A stretch of 64,000 bases of DNA from Henricia sp. BOLD:AAB3569. Lineage: Eukaryota; Echinodermata; Asteroidea; Spinulosida; Echinasteridae. Below are positions 38,771 through 48,363 of the stretch, piece by piece. The stretch covers positions 62,001 through 126,000 of the forward strand of contig JBBELK010000304.1 of NCBI GenBank assembly GCA_037783545.1. Direction: 5' to 3'. Each line of letters begins with the position of its first letter. Position 1 is the stretch's first letter. The notes below the pieces were generated by a model, which was given only the letters and a program-made list of their open reading frames with translations, did not search any database and had not been told where the DNA came from. The position numbers were made by a program, and so were the translations under genes.

Positions 38771-40110
38771 TCAGCTGCATGTAGATGGCGGGAAAGCTAC
38801 GCGGGCCCCGAGGCCCGAGTTCAGACGCCTATAGAATTGTCCGACGATATCTGCCATTGGACTTTGTTCAGCTGTGGAGACGGCGTCGCGTAATACCTGG
38901 ACCGTGCTCTGACGCCTCATAACTCTCTCAACCTGGGTATAGTGCTTGTACGTCTTCCGCGACGCCCATTGGCAGTGGTCCATCACCTGCTCGTCCGATG
39001 CATCCAGGAGCCGCAGTGTGGTTGCTACCCAGGCACGGCTGTTGTGCGCTCTCAAAAGCTGGTTTTCAGGATTGTCTGTTGCGGCAAAATACATCTTCAG
39101 CCGTGAATTCGGTCCGTTAACAGGCGAAGGGTTTGTTTACGAGGACTCTGCGATTGGCCGCCAAGGGGCGAAAGATCAACCAGACTTTGAACTGCGCCGA
39201 CTGGATCCATCTTTCCTTGGTCCTGCAACTTTGGAATCATTATCAATGATGAGTCACCCTCACTTACCGTCTTGCCAATAGTGTGGCTGAATAAAAAATC
39301 GCCTCCTTCGATCCTTGTTATTTTTCAGGTTCTGATTCCTCCTAGGTCACCAGCTCTGTCTCCGGCCCATTATAGGCAGAGGAAAAGGGCCAAGTCTCGT
39401 TGTACCACGTAGCGCTAGGGGAAAAGACCTTCGCCTTTGCCAAGTCTCCAGGATCGGTCAGTGATCTCTTTCACCGACCATCGTAACTTATCCGAAAACA
39501 ATGGAATTGCCTGCTTTGAAGTATTGTGAGACTCAGCCTGCTCCAGCTGCATTGCATTCATGTATCTACGAACTTGGTGAGAGATGCAAGGGTTTGCGAA
39601 CTTTTATCCCACTCGCCAGACTTCGGTCTTACCGAATGAGTTAAAGTATGCCCTTATCTGCCCAACATAAGAGTCCACGGTGCATGCCGCTAATATAAGC
39701 GGGCACCCACAAGAGCGGCAGCCGATTTCACGAAGGAGTGCGCAGCTTGTGCAACTTTTGCAAAATGGCGCAAGCCCTATAGCTTGCGTGTAATTTTCAC
39801 AGGAATGTTGCGCAGCCTACGCAATAAAATGTTGCGCAAGCGGACTTACGCAGTGCGTAAGGATTCGTGAAATCGGCTGCAGATCCCGTGCTTACCCAAA
39901 TTGTTTTACCCTAAGCCGTGAATCTGCGTGCGACCTTCTGAGTCACGATCGATCAAAAAGCATAGGATGTCAAGTGGTGTCACTGACTCCAGATCCTCCC
40001 CTTCAGTACAGCATCATTTGCTTTGATGCTCCCGCAGAAATCGGTCTAATGCTGCAAATAAGTCCGCTCTTTTGCACTCCATATCCCTGCGTATCCAACT
40101 CGTTTCCTAG
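38771..40110 (-). pseudogene. Tyrosine recombinase (YR) pseudogene of the retroelement
   Basis: Would catalyse integration of the circular cDNA. Reading down the minus strand: an N-terminal region with TPLDI and FLIDRDSEGRTQIH (about 39982-39920), then the MITE (39718-39880), then SCGCP and TVDSYVGQIRAYF of the core-binding domain (39714-39643). Next come GDRAGDL with the box I arginine (39363-39343) and HTIGKT (about 39260). In a different frame follow HNSR (H and R near 39046 and 39037), the W of HCQW (38968) and the nucleophile-position tyrosine of YKHYT (38941). So R, H-x-x-R, W and Y are all still visible. In-frame stops occur near 40015, 39915, 39630, 39405 and 39375, and a frameshift lies near 39100. 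The start is not preserved; the upstream limit is a guess from loss of similarity. Confidence 0.82.
39718..39880. mobile_element. 163-bp MITE-like element nested in the recombinase
   Basis: Perfect 17-bp terminal inverted repeats, GCAGCCGATTTCACGAA at 39718-39734 and its reverse complement at 39864-39880. The interior is rich in TGCGCAA-type motifs and holds a further near-perfect palindrome, CTTACGCA-g-TGCGTAAG (39845-39861). It has no coding capacity. It splits recombinase-like coding on the minus strand, which resumes in another frame beyond it, so it inserted into the already resident retroelement. I cannot define a clear target-site duplication, so the superfamily is unassigned. Confidence 0.75.
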
Positions 40111-40229
40111 TTTTGTCAGCCTGGTTTCCGCACTGATCATCTTCAAAAAGATACCAAAACGCTCTCGTGAAGAAGGGGAGGGCATGATTGAAGAAGACAT
40201 TTAGCAATGTATCGCAATTCCCGAGGGCA

Positions 40230-40839
40230 AGCCCGAAACGGATCTGAAAACAGCCGCAGCCTGCGCTGGAGCTTAGATATCCCATCATCGATAGGTGCAC
40301 AATGTCCGCAAGATCCTGCTCCACGATGTAATCGTTCGAGAAAAACTGCCAGCTAGCATTCATGACAGACCTCTTTCAATAATGAGTTGACTACGGCGAC
40401 TGAGCGATTGATGTCCACCATCTTGGTTTGGCACCTTGAGGAAAGAACAAATATGCATATTGGGAATTTTTTCCCTGATCAGTTGGGCAACAGCGCGAAA
40501 AACCCCTACCACGTCAAGTACACCCTGCGAAGGGTCGGTCAATCGGCTGAAATCATTTATGCCTCCGCGCAGAACTGCCACCTCCGGCTGAAAAGCCCTG
40601 CAAGATACCACCAGATGTCTACATAACGGGGCCATTTTTGTGCCTCCGTTGGCTAACATTTGCACGCTCAATGCCTTGGGCCAGCCGAATCCTTTGAACC
40701 CTCTGAACATTGAGTCGAACACAAGGAGAACATGGTGACGCTTAGCGTAAGCGATATCCATTCGGGGGGTGACAATACGTGGGAAGTAGCACTGGAAGGC
40801 CCAGAGCTCAAACCCCAGCCCTTGAAAAATTCGGGACAT
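40230..40839 (-). pseudogene. SGNH (GDSL-like) hydrolase domain pseudogene
   Basis: An esterase-like domain that some Ngaro and CR1 retroelements carry; its role in their life cycle is not settled. Visible SGNH blocks: block I as FDSM with the nucleophile-position serine at about 40713 (the usual G is F); block II glycines in NGG near 40645; block III GGIND with the Asn at about 40557; block V as DIVH with Asp at about 40306 and His at about 40297. Blocks I-III lie in one frame, which ends in a stop at 40360. Block V is in another frame whose ATG overlaps that stop (ATGA), so the domain is split by a frameshift. The true start is unknown; 40839 is the first Met of the open stretch and is probably too far upstream. 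It lies between RT/RH and YR. Confidence 0.75.
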
Positions 40840-41029
40840 ATCCCGTAGAAGACGGGTATTCTAAAAAACCCTGCTTGACCTGCCTCTGACAGGCGAAAGG
40901 AAGAACTTGAGTGGAGACCCGTTCCTGCGCGCCGGGACATTTGACGAAAGTGCCATCAAATCAAAGGTGAAAACCTGTGGGACTACCAGATGGGACCTAG
41001 GTCAACTTGAGCAAAACATTTGCCTCCAA

Positions 41030-42140
41030 GGAGAGGGCAAAACAAAAAATATTTATAGCCAGATGCGTCTGCCGACATTGCAATGCGATAGCAAGGTGGC
41101 GGCCTTGACTTCAAGGGATCAGCTGCGAGAAGCTATCGACAAACCTCCAAAATAGAATCTCCTCCCGCACTTGTGGTGACAGAGGCGTAGGCACGAGATC
41201 ATATCAAGTGTAGATATGAAGGAGGAGCATTCCCTCAGAAACAAACAAACACCAGAGCAAAACTTTGGCCTTTGCCCACAAAACGTTGCATCTGTTTTTA
41301 GAGCATTTTATCCTCCCGCAAAATTGTCTCTCGTACCTCAGCGAATGATGCCTTTTTATTCTCAGGAATCGGAAATGATAGGGTTTGGAGCAGATGCCGA
41401 ACCCGAGATGCACCATGCTGTTCGATGGCTGCCGATGACTTTTTTTTAAGTTGCTGAACAAGCCGAGCTTTAACTGTATGTAGCGTACGACGTAAACGGC
41501 CCTTAGAACTCTGATGTAGGAACCGTCCCCATGCATGTCCTGTTCACACCGCAATAAAACAAACACGAGTGAAGTGTCTTAAACCTTCGTATACTTTGGC
41601 CCTCCATCGCTGGGATGGCACTCGCCAATGAAACGGTCGTCTATCCAGATTTCTGTATGTATACCTCTGTTCTTAAGCCATGCAGGAAGACAAAAGCCAA
41701 TGGATGAGTAAACTTATGCACTGTTTTTTTTTTTTGTTTTTTTTTAACCAAACCCACTCGAAGCCGGAAAATGTTCTGGACTCCTTGGTCAAGAAGATTT
41801 GCTTGTATCCCTGGCTGTTGTCGGTACTTGAGAAAATATCGCCTTTGGTTATGGGTCTGACAATATTGCCTAAAGGTACCACACTGAAGGGTGTGTCCTT
41901 GCGCCAAAGATTAGGTCCCTTCATTGATATAGAAGCAGACGCGGCTTCTTGGGTTCAACTGTCAAGGCAGTCACACATTTCGGCGGCTGTACTTCCTTGA
42001 CCCTACCCACAACGTATATATAGACCCCTCTATCCACCGCCTGGTGATTGTGTCTATGAAAAAGGCGACATAATCTTGACAAATGAGCGCATTTAAAATA
42101 CCTTTCGGTGGGCAATTATAAACGGCAATTCCTGCCTCTG
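41030..42140 (-). pseudogene. Reverse transcriptase-RNase H pseudogene of the retroelement
   Basis: Motifs on the minus strand, scattered over all three frames: DYVAFFIDTI and GRVKEVQPPK then LTVEPKKPRL (about 42080-41930); LWRKDTPFS and TDNSQGY, with the first catalytic Asp near 41820; GFEW near 41755; WIDDR, the catalytic double Asp (41641-41636) with Trp where Tyr is usual; LKK and HLGF of the thumb-side motif (about 41446-41399); FWRFVDSF (about 41150); and DASGYKY, an RNase H-type Asp motif (about 41069). The spacing and motif style fit DIRS/Ngaro RTs. At least three frameshifts and several stops are present, and a poly-A run (41724-41745 as T on the plus strand) lies in the palm region. 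Confidence 0.82.
41724..41745 (+). repeat. Poly-T tract interrupted by one G
   Basis: Twelve T, one G and nine T. On the minus strand it is an A-tract inside the RT palm reading, coinciding with loss of frame just downstream of the GFEW motif. Slippage here probably contributed to inactivation. Confidence 0.85.
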
Positions 42141-42149
42141 TATCTGCCA

Positions 42150-42655
42150 TGAAACGACTGGAAAAAATAATACAGACTAATTCCATGATGAAGCCAACCA
42201 TGAACTTCGTCCCTATTGGGTGACTCTGCTAAGATATCGTCCCAAAGCACCAGGATCATTGCTTAATGTGCCGGCTACAAAATAGTTGGATCTCTGAATC
42301 CGAGCGCCTATAAATCTACCTGTAGTCTACCAGAGAGAACTTCAGGCGAGGTGGGTGTAAAAGGGACTGGCAAGCCACTTGGTTTGCCATTGAAAACTAC
42401 CCACTGGGAGGTGCCTCGTTTCCGCTTCGCTGCGTGCGTAGCGATGGGATCAAAAGATTGATCAAAATCTCTCTCACACAGATGACTCTCCAGCATTTTC
42501 AAATACCACTGGTACTCAAATGTTTTTCTTTACATCTTCGGCAAACAAAGGCTCGAACTCGTCCACGTATTCTCTAAACACAGACATCACGTAGACAACC
42601 TTGCGATCATAGCTCGTCTCCATGCCCGCTTGAGCAGCTGCAGGCGTCTTGGCTT
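42150..42655 (-). pseudogene. gag-like or RT-upstream coding fragment, cut by the satellite
   Basis: Minus-strand coding-like sequence reads from at least 42649 (KTPAAAQAGMETSYDRK) through VYVMSVFREYVDEFEPLF, shifts frame near 42530, and continues with YLKMLESHLCERDFD, HAAKRK and LSGRL before meeting the RT. The composition is protein-like, and its place just upstream of RT fits the end of a gag-type ORF or an RT N-terminal extension. I recognise no zinc knuckle. It is open to the satellite junction, so upstream sequence has been lost. Identity is inferred from position. Confidence 0.5.
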
Positions 42656-42656
42656 G

Positions 42657-44384
42657 TGGACACCCTGCGCATGCGCCGCGCTGGTGTACATTTGTACGGC
42701 CGTTGACTCACCCCAGATTGTGACGGGAATTAGGTCAAAGTGTGTCCCAAATGCCGGCAAATTTGGAAATCAAGGAATTTTCCAACCAACTTCAAATTTT
42801 GCATGCTCCAAACTGTATATATTCCGCACTTGTCATGCAAAATTGACAGATTTTCGCTGGGAAATGACGGAGAAATTTCAGAGTTTAGGGAAAACGGAGC
42901 TCGGCTACGTGGTTATTCCCCTAACCGTGGCTGTTGGGACACCCTGCGCTGCGCTGGTGTACATTTGTACGGCCGTTGACTCACCCCAGATTGTGACGGG
43001 AATTAGGTCAAAGTGTGTCCCAAATGCCGGCAAATTTGGAAATCAAGGAATTTTCCAACCAACTTCAAATTTTGCATGCTCCAAACTGTATATATTCCGC
43101 ACTTGTCATGCAAAATTGACAGATTTTTGCTGGGAAATGACGGAGAAATTTCAGAGTTTAGGGAAAACGGAGCTCGGCTGCGTGGTTATTCCCCTAACCG
43201 TGGCTGTTGGGACACCCTGCGCCGCGCTGGTGTATATTTGTACGGCCGTTGACTCACCCCAGATTGTGACGAGAATTAGGTCAAAGTGTGTCCCAAATGC
43301 CGGCAAATTTGGAAATCAAGGAATTTTCCAACCAACTTCAAATTTTGCATGCTCCAAACTGTATATATTCCGCACTTGTCATGCAAAATTGACAGATTTT
43401 CGCTGGGAAATGACGGAGAAATTTCAGAGTTTAGGGAAAACGGAGCTCGGCTGCGTGGTTATTCCCCTAACCGTGGCTGTTGGGACACCCTGCGCATGCG
43501 CCGCGCTGGTGTACATTTGTACGGCCGTTGACTCACCCCAGATTGTGACGGGAATTAGGTCAAAGTGTGTCCCAAATGCCGGCAAATTTGGAAATCAAGG
43601 AATTTTCCAACCAACTTCAAATTTCGCATGCTCCAAACTGTATATATTCCGCACTTGTCATGCAAAATTGACAGATTTTCGCTGGGAAATGACGGAGAAA
43701 TTTCAGAGTTTAGGGAAAACGGAGCTCGGCTGCGTGGTTATTCCCCTAACCGTGGCTGTTGGGACACCCTGCGCTGCGCTGGTGTACATTTGTACGGCCG
43801 TTGACTCACCCCAGATTGTGACGGGAATTAGGTCAAAGTGTGTCCCAAATGCCGGCAAATTTGGAAATCAAGGAATTTTCCAACCAACTTCAAATTGTGC
43901 ATTTTCCAAACTGTATATATTCCGCACTTGTCATGCAAAATTGACAGATTTTCGCTGGGAAATGACGGAGAAATTTCAGAGTTTAGGGAAAACGGAGCTC
44001 GGCTGCGTGGTTATTCCCCTAACCGTGGCTGTTGGGACACCCTGCGCCGCGCTGGTGTACATTTGTACGGCCGTTGACTCACCCCAGATTGTGACGGGAA
44101 TTAGGTCAAAGTGTGTCCCAAATGCCGGCAAATTTGGAAATCAAGGAATTTTCCAACCAACTTCAAATTTTGCATGCTCTAAACTGTATATATTCCGCAC
44201 TTGTCATGCAAAATTGACAGATTTTCGCTGGGAAATGACGGAGAAATTTCAGAGTTAAGGGAAAACGGAGCTCGGCTGCGTGGTTATTCCCCTAACCGTG
44301 GCTGTTGGGACACCCTGCGCATGCGCCGCGCTGGTGTACATTTGTACGGCCGTTGACTCACCCCAGATTGTGACGGGAATTAGG
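42657..44384 (-). repeat. Right satellite array, core-proximal part
   Basis: The same satellite as the left array but reverse-complemented. It begins at 'gacaccctgcgc' directly after the relict retroelement. About six monomers, mostly the 273-bp class (spacings of 273, 273, 279 and 273 bp between equivalent points at 42740, 43013, 43286, 43565 and 43838). It is interrupted at 44385 by the TIR element. No gene seen. Confidence 0.96.
44377..44384 (+). repeat. Target-site duplication GAATTAGG, left copy
   Basis: The last satellite bases before the TIR element. The satellite resumes with the same 8 bp at 45664. Removing the element and one copy would restore an ordinary monomer. Confidence 0.9.
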
Positions 44385-45663
44385 CACAGAGCTATATATA
44401 GGAACTAGAGTGAGCACTTATCACGTGACCCCGTGCCCTCAAGGGTGCGTGGACGCCATTTTGTTAGTGGGCAAAAAGTACGTGCTAATGTATTGACGAC
44501 ATGCGTATTTTCAGCTTTAATTTTATTTTAAGATTATGCTTTCAGCGATAGGGGTGCAGAAAGATGTGGTTGCTAACTACAATCATCCTGACTGTCGGAT
44601 CATTGTCCCATGTTTATATTTTACTTTAAAAGATTGAAACTTTAGTTAGGCCAAACACTTTTCTTTCCCCATGGGCCAAACAACATTCAAAATCGTCGCC
44701 CGGGTACTGTACAAGATTTGGGGAGTTGATCATAATTTTTTTTAATGGCTTATCTAGCATTAGAATGTGCAGATTTGATGGAAAAACTCGAAATTTGGAG
44801 TGGGAAAGTTTAAGATTTTGTGAGGAAACACTGGATTTTTTTTTCAGCCTGCCTCATCTATTTTGCACACAAGGTCTGAAGCCACGATCAACTTCCTAGT
44901 TCTTTCCTGCTACGTCCCCCACTGCTTTTTGCGTGTGTAGGTAGAGCATTCGGGTCTACTAGTACCTCAGCCATTAACTTGGGGGAAAGTAACACCCGTT
45001 TCATACAGGCGCACGATCGTTCCGATTAAAATTTTGTTTCAGACAGGCGTCGGTATGCGAGCCGCGCGCACACTTAAGATCGACGTCTGAAACCAAGTCG
45101 CTGTTCAGTCGTTCGATCTTTCGACTTCTGGCGAACCAAGTCGCTCCAAATTGTTTCATACGTCGAACTTAATTCAAATTTCTGGGATAATTTAGTTCAG
45201 CGCGACTGTAAGGTGCAGGATTTCCCGGTGAAACCGACTGCCTAAGGGAAAAACTACCGTTCTACCGTTCACCATGCATTAATTAAGTACATAGCATAAC
45301 CTAGCATTTTCAAGAGAAAAACTGTATTTTTTTCATTTCTAAAATCACGTTTCTAACAAAATTCGCACTTTTTGTGACATTATTATGTCATAATTAGTGG
45401 CAGAGGTGTACGTTACTTATACCTGCCTAGGTACAATAGAAAAAGCTCACTCATGACTGGCGTTAAACAGCCAATAAATCATTTAAAAGCCCATTTATAG
45501 CTGCCGCGCCGTTGACTGCAGTGGATACATCCGGGTATTTATCAATCATTTTGACCACTAACAAAATGGCGGACGCGGTCCCAGGGCGGCACGCCCGGGT
45601 ACCGCGCACAGGCACGGGGTCACGTGATAAGTGCGCACTCTAGTTCTTATATATAGCTCCATG
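44385..45663. mobile_element. Non-autonomous TIR DNA transposon, 1,279 bp, 8-bp TSD
   Basis: Terminal inverted repeats of about 53 bp (44385-44437 and 45611-45663) match at 49 positions; they begin CA and contain GAGCTATATATA and CACGTGACCCCGTGCC. A second matching block, GCCATTTTGTTAGTGG, lies at 44455-44470 and inverted at 45555-45570. GAATTAGG flanks both sides (44377-44384 and 45664-45671) and equals the satellite sequence at that point, so it is a clean target-site duplication. An 8-bp TSD with CA termini fits hAT or P-type elements; reading the TSD as 9 bp would point to a MULE. There is no transposase ORF. The interior (44480-45540) is AT-rich with short inverted motifs. Confidence 0.9.
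44998..45236. repeat. GTTTCA-type inverted motif cluster inside the TIR element
   Basis: GTTTCATACAGG (44998), GTTTCAGACAGGCGTCGG (45036), the inverted CGACGTCTGAAAC (45081-45093), GTTTCATACGTCGAAC (45153) and the inverted GGTGAAAC (45228) recur within 240 bp, together with a direct repeat AACCAAGTCGCT (45091 and 45134). This could be a nested short palindromic element or the internal sub-repeats of the TIR element. I cannot assign it. Confidence 0.4.
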
Positions 45664-45671
45664 GAATTAGG
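45664..45671 (+). repeat. Target-site duplication GAATTAGG, right copy
   Basis: Directly follows the right TIR and runs into normal satellite 'tcaaagtgtgtccc'. A preceding G would make the direct repeat 9 bp. Confidence 0.9.
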
Positions 45672-47529
45672 TCAAAGTGTGTCCCAAATGCCGGCAAATT
45701 TGGAAATCAAGGAATTTTCCAACCAACTTCAAATTTTGCATGCTCCAAACTGTATATATTCCGCACTTGTCATGCAAAATTGACAGATTTTCGCTGGGAA
45801 ATGACGGAGAAATTTCAGAGTTTAGGGAAAACGGAGCTCGGCTGCGTGGTTATTCCCCTAACCGTGGCTGTTGGGACACCCTGCGCATGCGCCGCGCTGG
45901 TGTACATTTGTACGGCCGTTGACTCACCCCAGATTGTGACGGGAATTAGGTCAAAGTGTGTCCCAAATGCCGGCAAATTTGAAATCAAGGAATTTTCCAA
46001 CCAACTTCAAATTTTGCATGCTCCAAACTGTATATATTCCGCACTTGTCATGCAAAATTGACAGATTTTCGCTGGGAAATGACGGAGAAATTTCAGAGTT
46101 TAGGGAAAACGGAGCTCGGCTGCGTGGTTATTCCCCTAACCGTGGCTGTTGGGACACCCTGCGCCGCGCTGGTGTACATTTGTACGGCCGTTGACTCACC
46201 CCAGATTGTGACGAGAATTAGGTCAAAGTGTGTCCCAAATGCCGGCAAATTTGGAAATCAAGGAATTTTCCAACCAACTTCAAATTTTGCATGCTCCAAA
46301 CTGTATATATTCCGCACTTGTCATGCAAAATTGACAGATTTTCGCTGGGAAATGACGGAGAAATTTCAGAGTTTAGGGAAAACGGAGCTCGGCTGCGTGG
46401 TTATTCCCCTAACCGTGGCTGTTGGGACACCCTGCGCATGCGCCGCGCTGGTGTACATTTGTACGGCCGTTGACTCACCCCAGATTGTGACGGGAATTAG
46501 GTCAAAGTGTGTCCCAAATGCCGGCAAATTTGGAAATCAAGGAATTTTCCAACCAACTTCAAATTTTGCATGCTCCAAACTGTATATATTCCGCACTTGT
46601 CATGCTAAATTGACGGTTTTCGCTGGGAAATGACGGAGAAATTTCAGAGTTTAGGGAAAACGGAGCTCGGCTGCGTGGTTATTCCCCTAACCGTGGCTGT
46701 TGGGACACCCTGCGCTGCGCTGGTGTACATTTGTACGGCCGTTGACTCACCCCAGATTGTGACGGGAATTAGGTCAAAGTGTGTCCCAAATGCCGGCAAA
46801 TTTGGAAATCAAGGAATTTTCCAACAACTTCAAATTGTGCATGCTCCAAACTGTATATATTCCGCACTTGTCATGCAAAATTGACAGATTTTCGCTGGGA
46901 AATGACGGAGAAATTTCAGAGTTTAGGGAAAACGGAGCTCGGCTACGTGGTTATTCCCCTAACCGTGGCTGTTGGGACACCCTGCGCTGCGCTGGTGTAC
47001 ATTTGTACGGCCGTTGACTCACCCCAGATTGTGACGAGAATTAGGTCAAAGTGTGTCCCAAATGCCGGCAAATTTGGAAATCAAGGAATTTTCCAACCAA
47101 CTTCAAATTTTGCATGCTCCAAACTGTATATATTCCGCACTTGTCATGCAAAATTGACAGATTTTCGCTGGGAAATGACGGAGAAATTTCAGAGTTTAGG
47201 GAAAACGGAGCTCGGCTGCGTGGTTATTCCCCTAACCGTGGCTGTTGGGACACCCTGCGCCGCGCTGGTGTACATTTTTACGGCCGTTGACTCACCCTAG
47301 ATTGTGACGGGAATTAGGTCAAAGTGTGTCCCAAATGACGGCAAATTTGGAAATCAAGGAATTTTCCAACCAACTTCAAATTTTGCATGCTCCAAACTGT
47401 ATATATTCCGCACTTGTCATGCAAAATTGACAGATTTTCGCTGGGAAATGACGGAGAAATTTCAGAGTTTAGGGAAAACGGAGCTCGGCTGCGTGGTTAT
47501 TCCCCTAACCGTGGCTGTTGGGACACCCT

Positions 47530-47640
47530 GCGCCGCGCTGGTGTACATTTGTACGGCCGTTGACTCACCCCAGATTGTGACGGGAATTTTCCAACCAACT
47601 TCAAATTTTGCATGCTCCAAACTGTATATATTCCGCACTT
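47530..47640 (-). repeat. Shortened monomer, 48-bp deletion between GGAATT repeats
   Basis: At about 47581-47595 'gacgggaatt' joins directly to 'ttccaacc'. The 48 bp normally between two GGAATT hexamers, from the TCAAAGTG box to the AATCAAG box, are missing. One GGAATT remains, as expected for deletion between short direct repeats. The loss is a multiple of three, so the open frame continues. Confidence 0.85.
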
Positions 47641-48363
47641 GTCATGCAAAATTGACAGATTTTCGCTGGGAAATGACGGAGAAATTTCAGAGTTTAGGGA
47701 AAACGGAGCTCGGCTGCGTGGTTATTCCCCTAACCGTGGCTGTTGGGACACCCTGCGCATGCGCCGCGCTGGTGTACATTTGTACGGCCGTTGACTCACC
47801 CCAGATTGTGACGGGAATTAGGTCAAAGTGTGTCCCAAATGCCGACAAATTTGGAAATCAAGGAATTTTCCAACCAACTTCAAATTTTGCATGCTCCAAA
47901 CTGTATATATTCCGCACTTGTCATGCAAAATTGACAGATTTTCGCTGGGAAATGACGGAGAAATTTCAGAGTTTAGGGAAAACGGAGCTCGGCTGCGTGG
48001 TTATTCCCCTAACCGTGGCTGTTGGGACACCCTGCGCATGCGCCGCGCTGGTGTACATTTGTACGGCCGTTGACTCACCCCAGATTTTGACGGGAATTAG
48101 GTCAAAGTGTGTCCCAAATGCCGGCAAATTTGGAAATCAAGGAATTTTCCAACCAACTTCAAATTTTGCATGCTCCAAACTGTATATATTCCGCACTTGT
48201 CATGCAAAATTGACAGATTTTCGCTGGGAAATGACTGAGAAATTTCAGAGTTTAGGGAAAACGGAGCTCGGCTGCGTGGTTATTCCCCTAACCGTGGCTG
48301 TTGGGACACCCTGCGCCGCGCTGGTGTACATTTGTACGGCCGTTGACTCACCCCAGATTGTGA

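Larger units (their letters stand above)
38437..42656 (-). mobile_element. Relict DIRS/Ngaro-type YR retrotransposon (array core)
   Basis: The only long non-satellite block between the arms. On the minus strand it carries, in order, gag-like or RT-upstream coding sequence, RT with RNase H, SGNH hydrolase and tyrosine recombinase. This gene set is typical of Ngaro-like retrotransposons, which integrate with a tyrosine recombinase instead of a DDE integrase. All domains are frameshifted or stopped, so the element is dead. Coding-like sequence runs to within a few bases of the right satellite junction, so the 5' end looks truncated. I did not find the split direct repeats expected at the ends. 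A Crypton is unlikely because RT is present. Confidence 0.8.

Noticed and set aside
38946..39281. 111-codon plus-strand ORF
   Set aside because: Antisense to the tyrosine recombinase reading, which has recognisable motifs.
39974..40204. 76-codon plus-strand ORF
   Set aside because: Antisense to the N-terminal part of the recombinase; no domain.
40668..40940. 90-codon minus-strand ORF overlapping the SGNH region
   Set aside because: A different frame from the SGNH blocks; no recognisable motif in the overlapping part.
41680..42000. 106-codon plus-strand ORF with a phenylalanine run
   Set aside because: Antisense to the reverse transcriptase; the Phe run is the poly-T tract.
38437..42656. 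Core as a Crypton (tyrosine recombinase DNA transposon)
   Set aside because: RT and RNase H motifs lie upstream on the same strand, which fits a YR retrotransposon.
38437..42656. Core as an intact retroelement inserted into the array with terminal repeats
   Set aside because: No matching terminal or split direct repeats were found, and the 5' coding region is truncated at the satellite.
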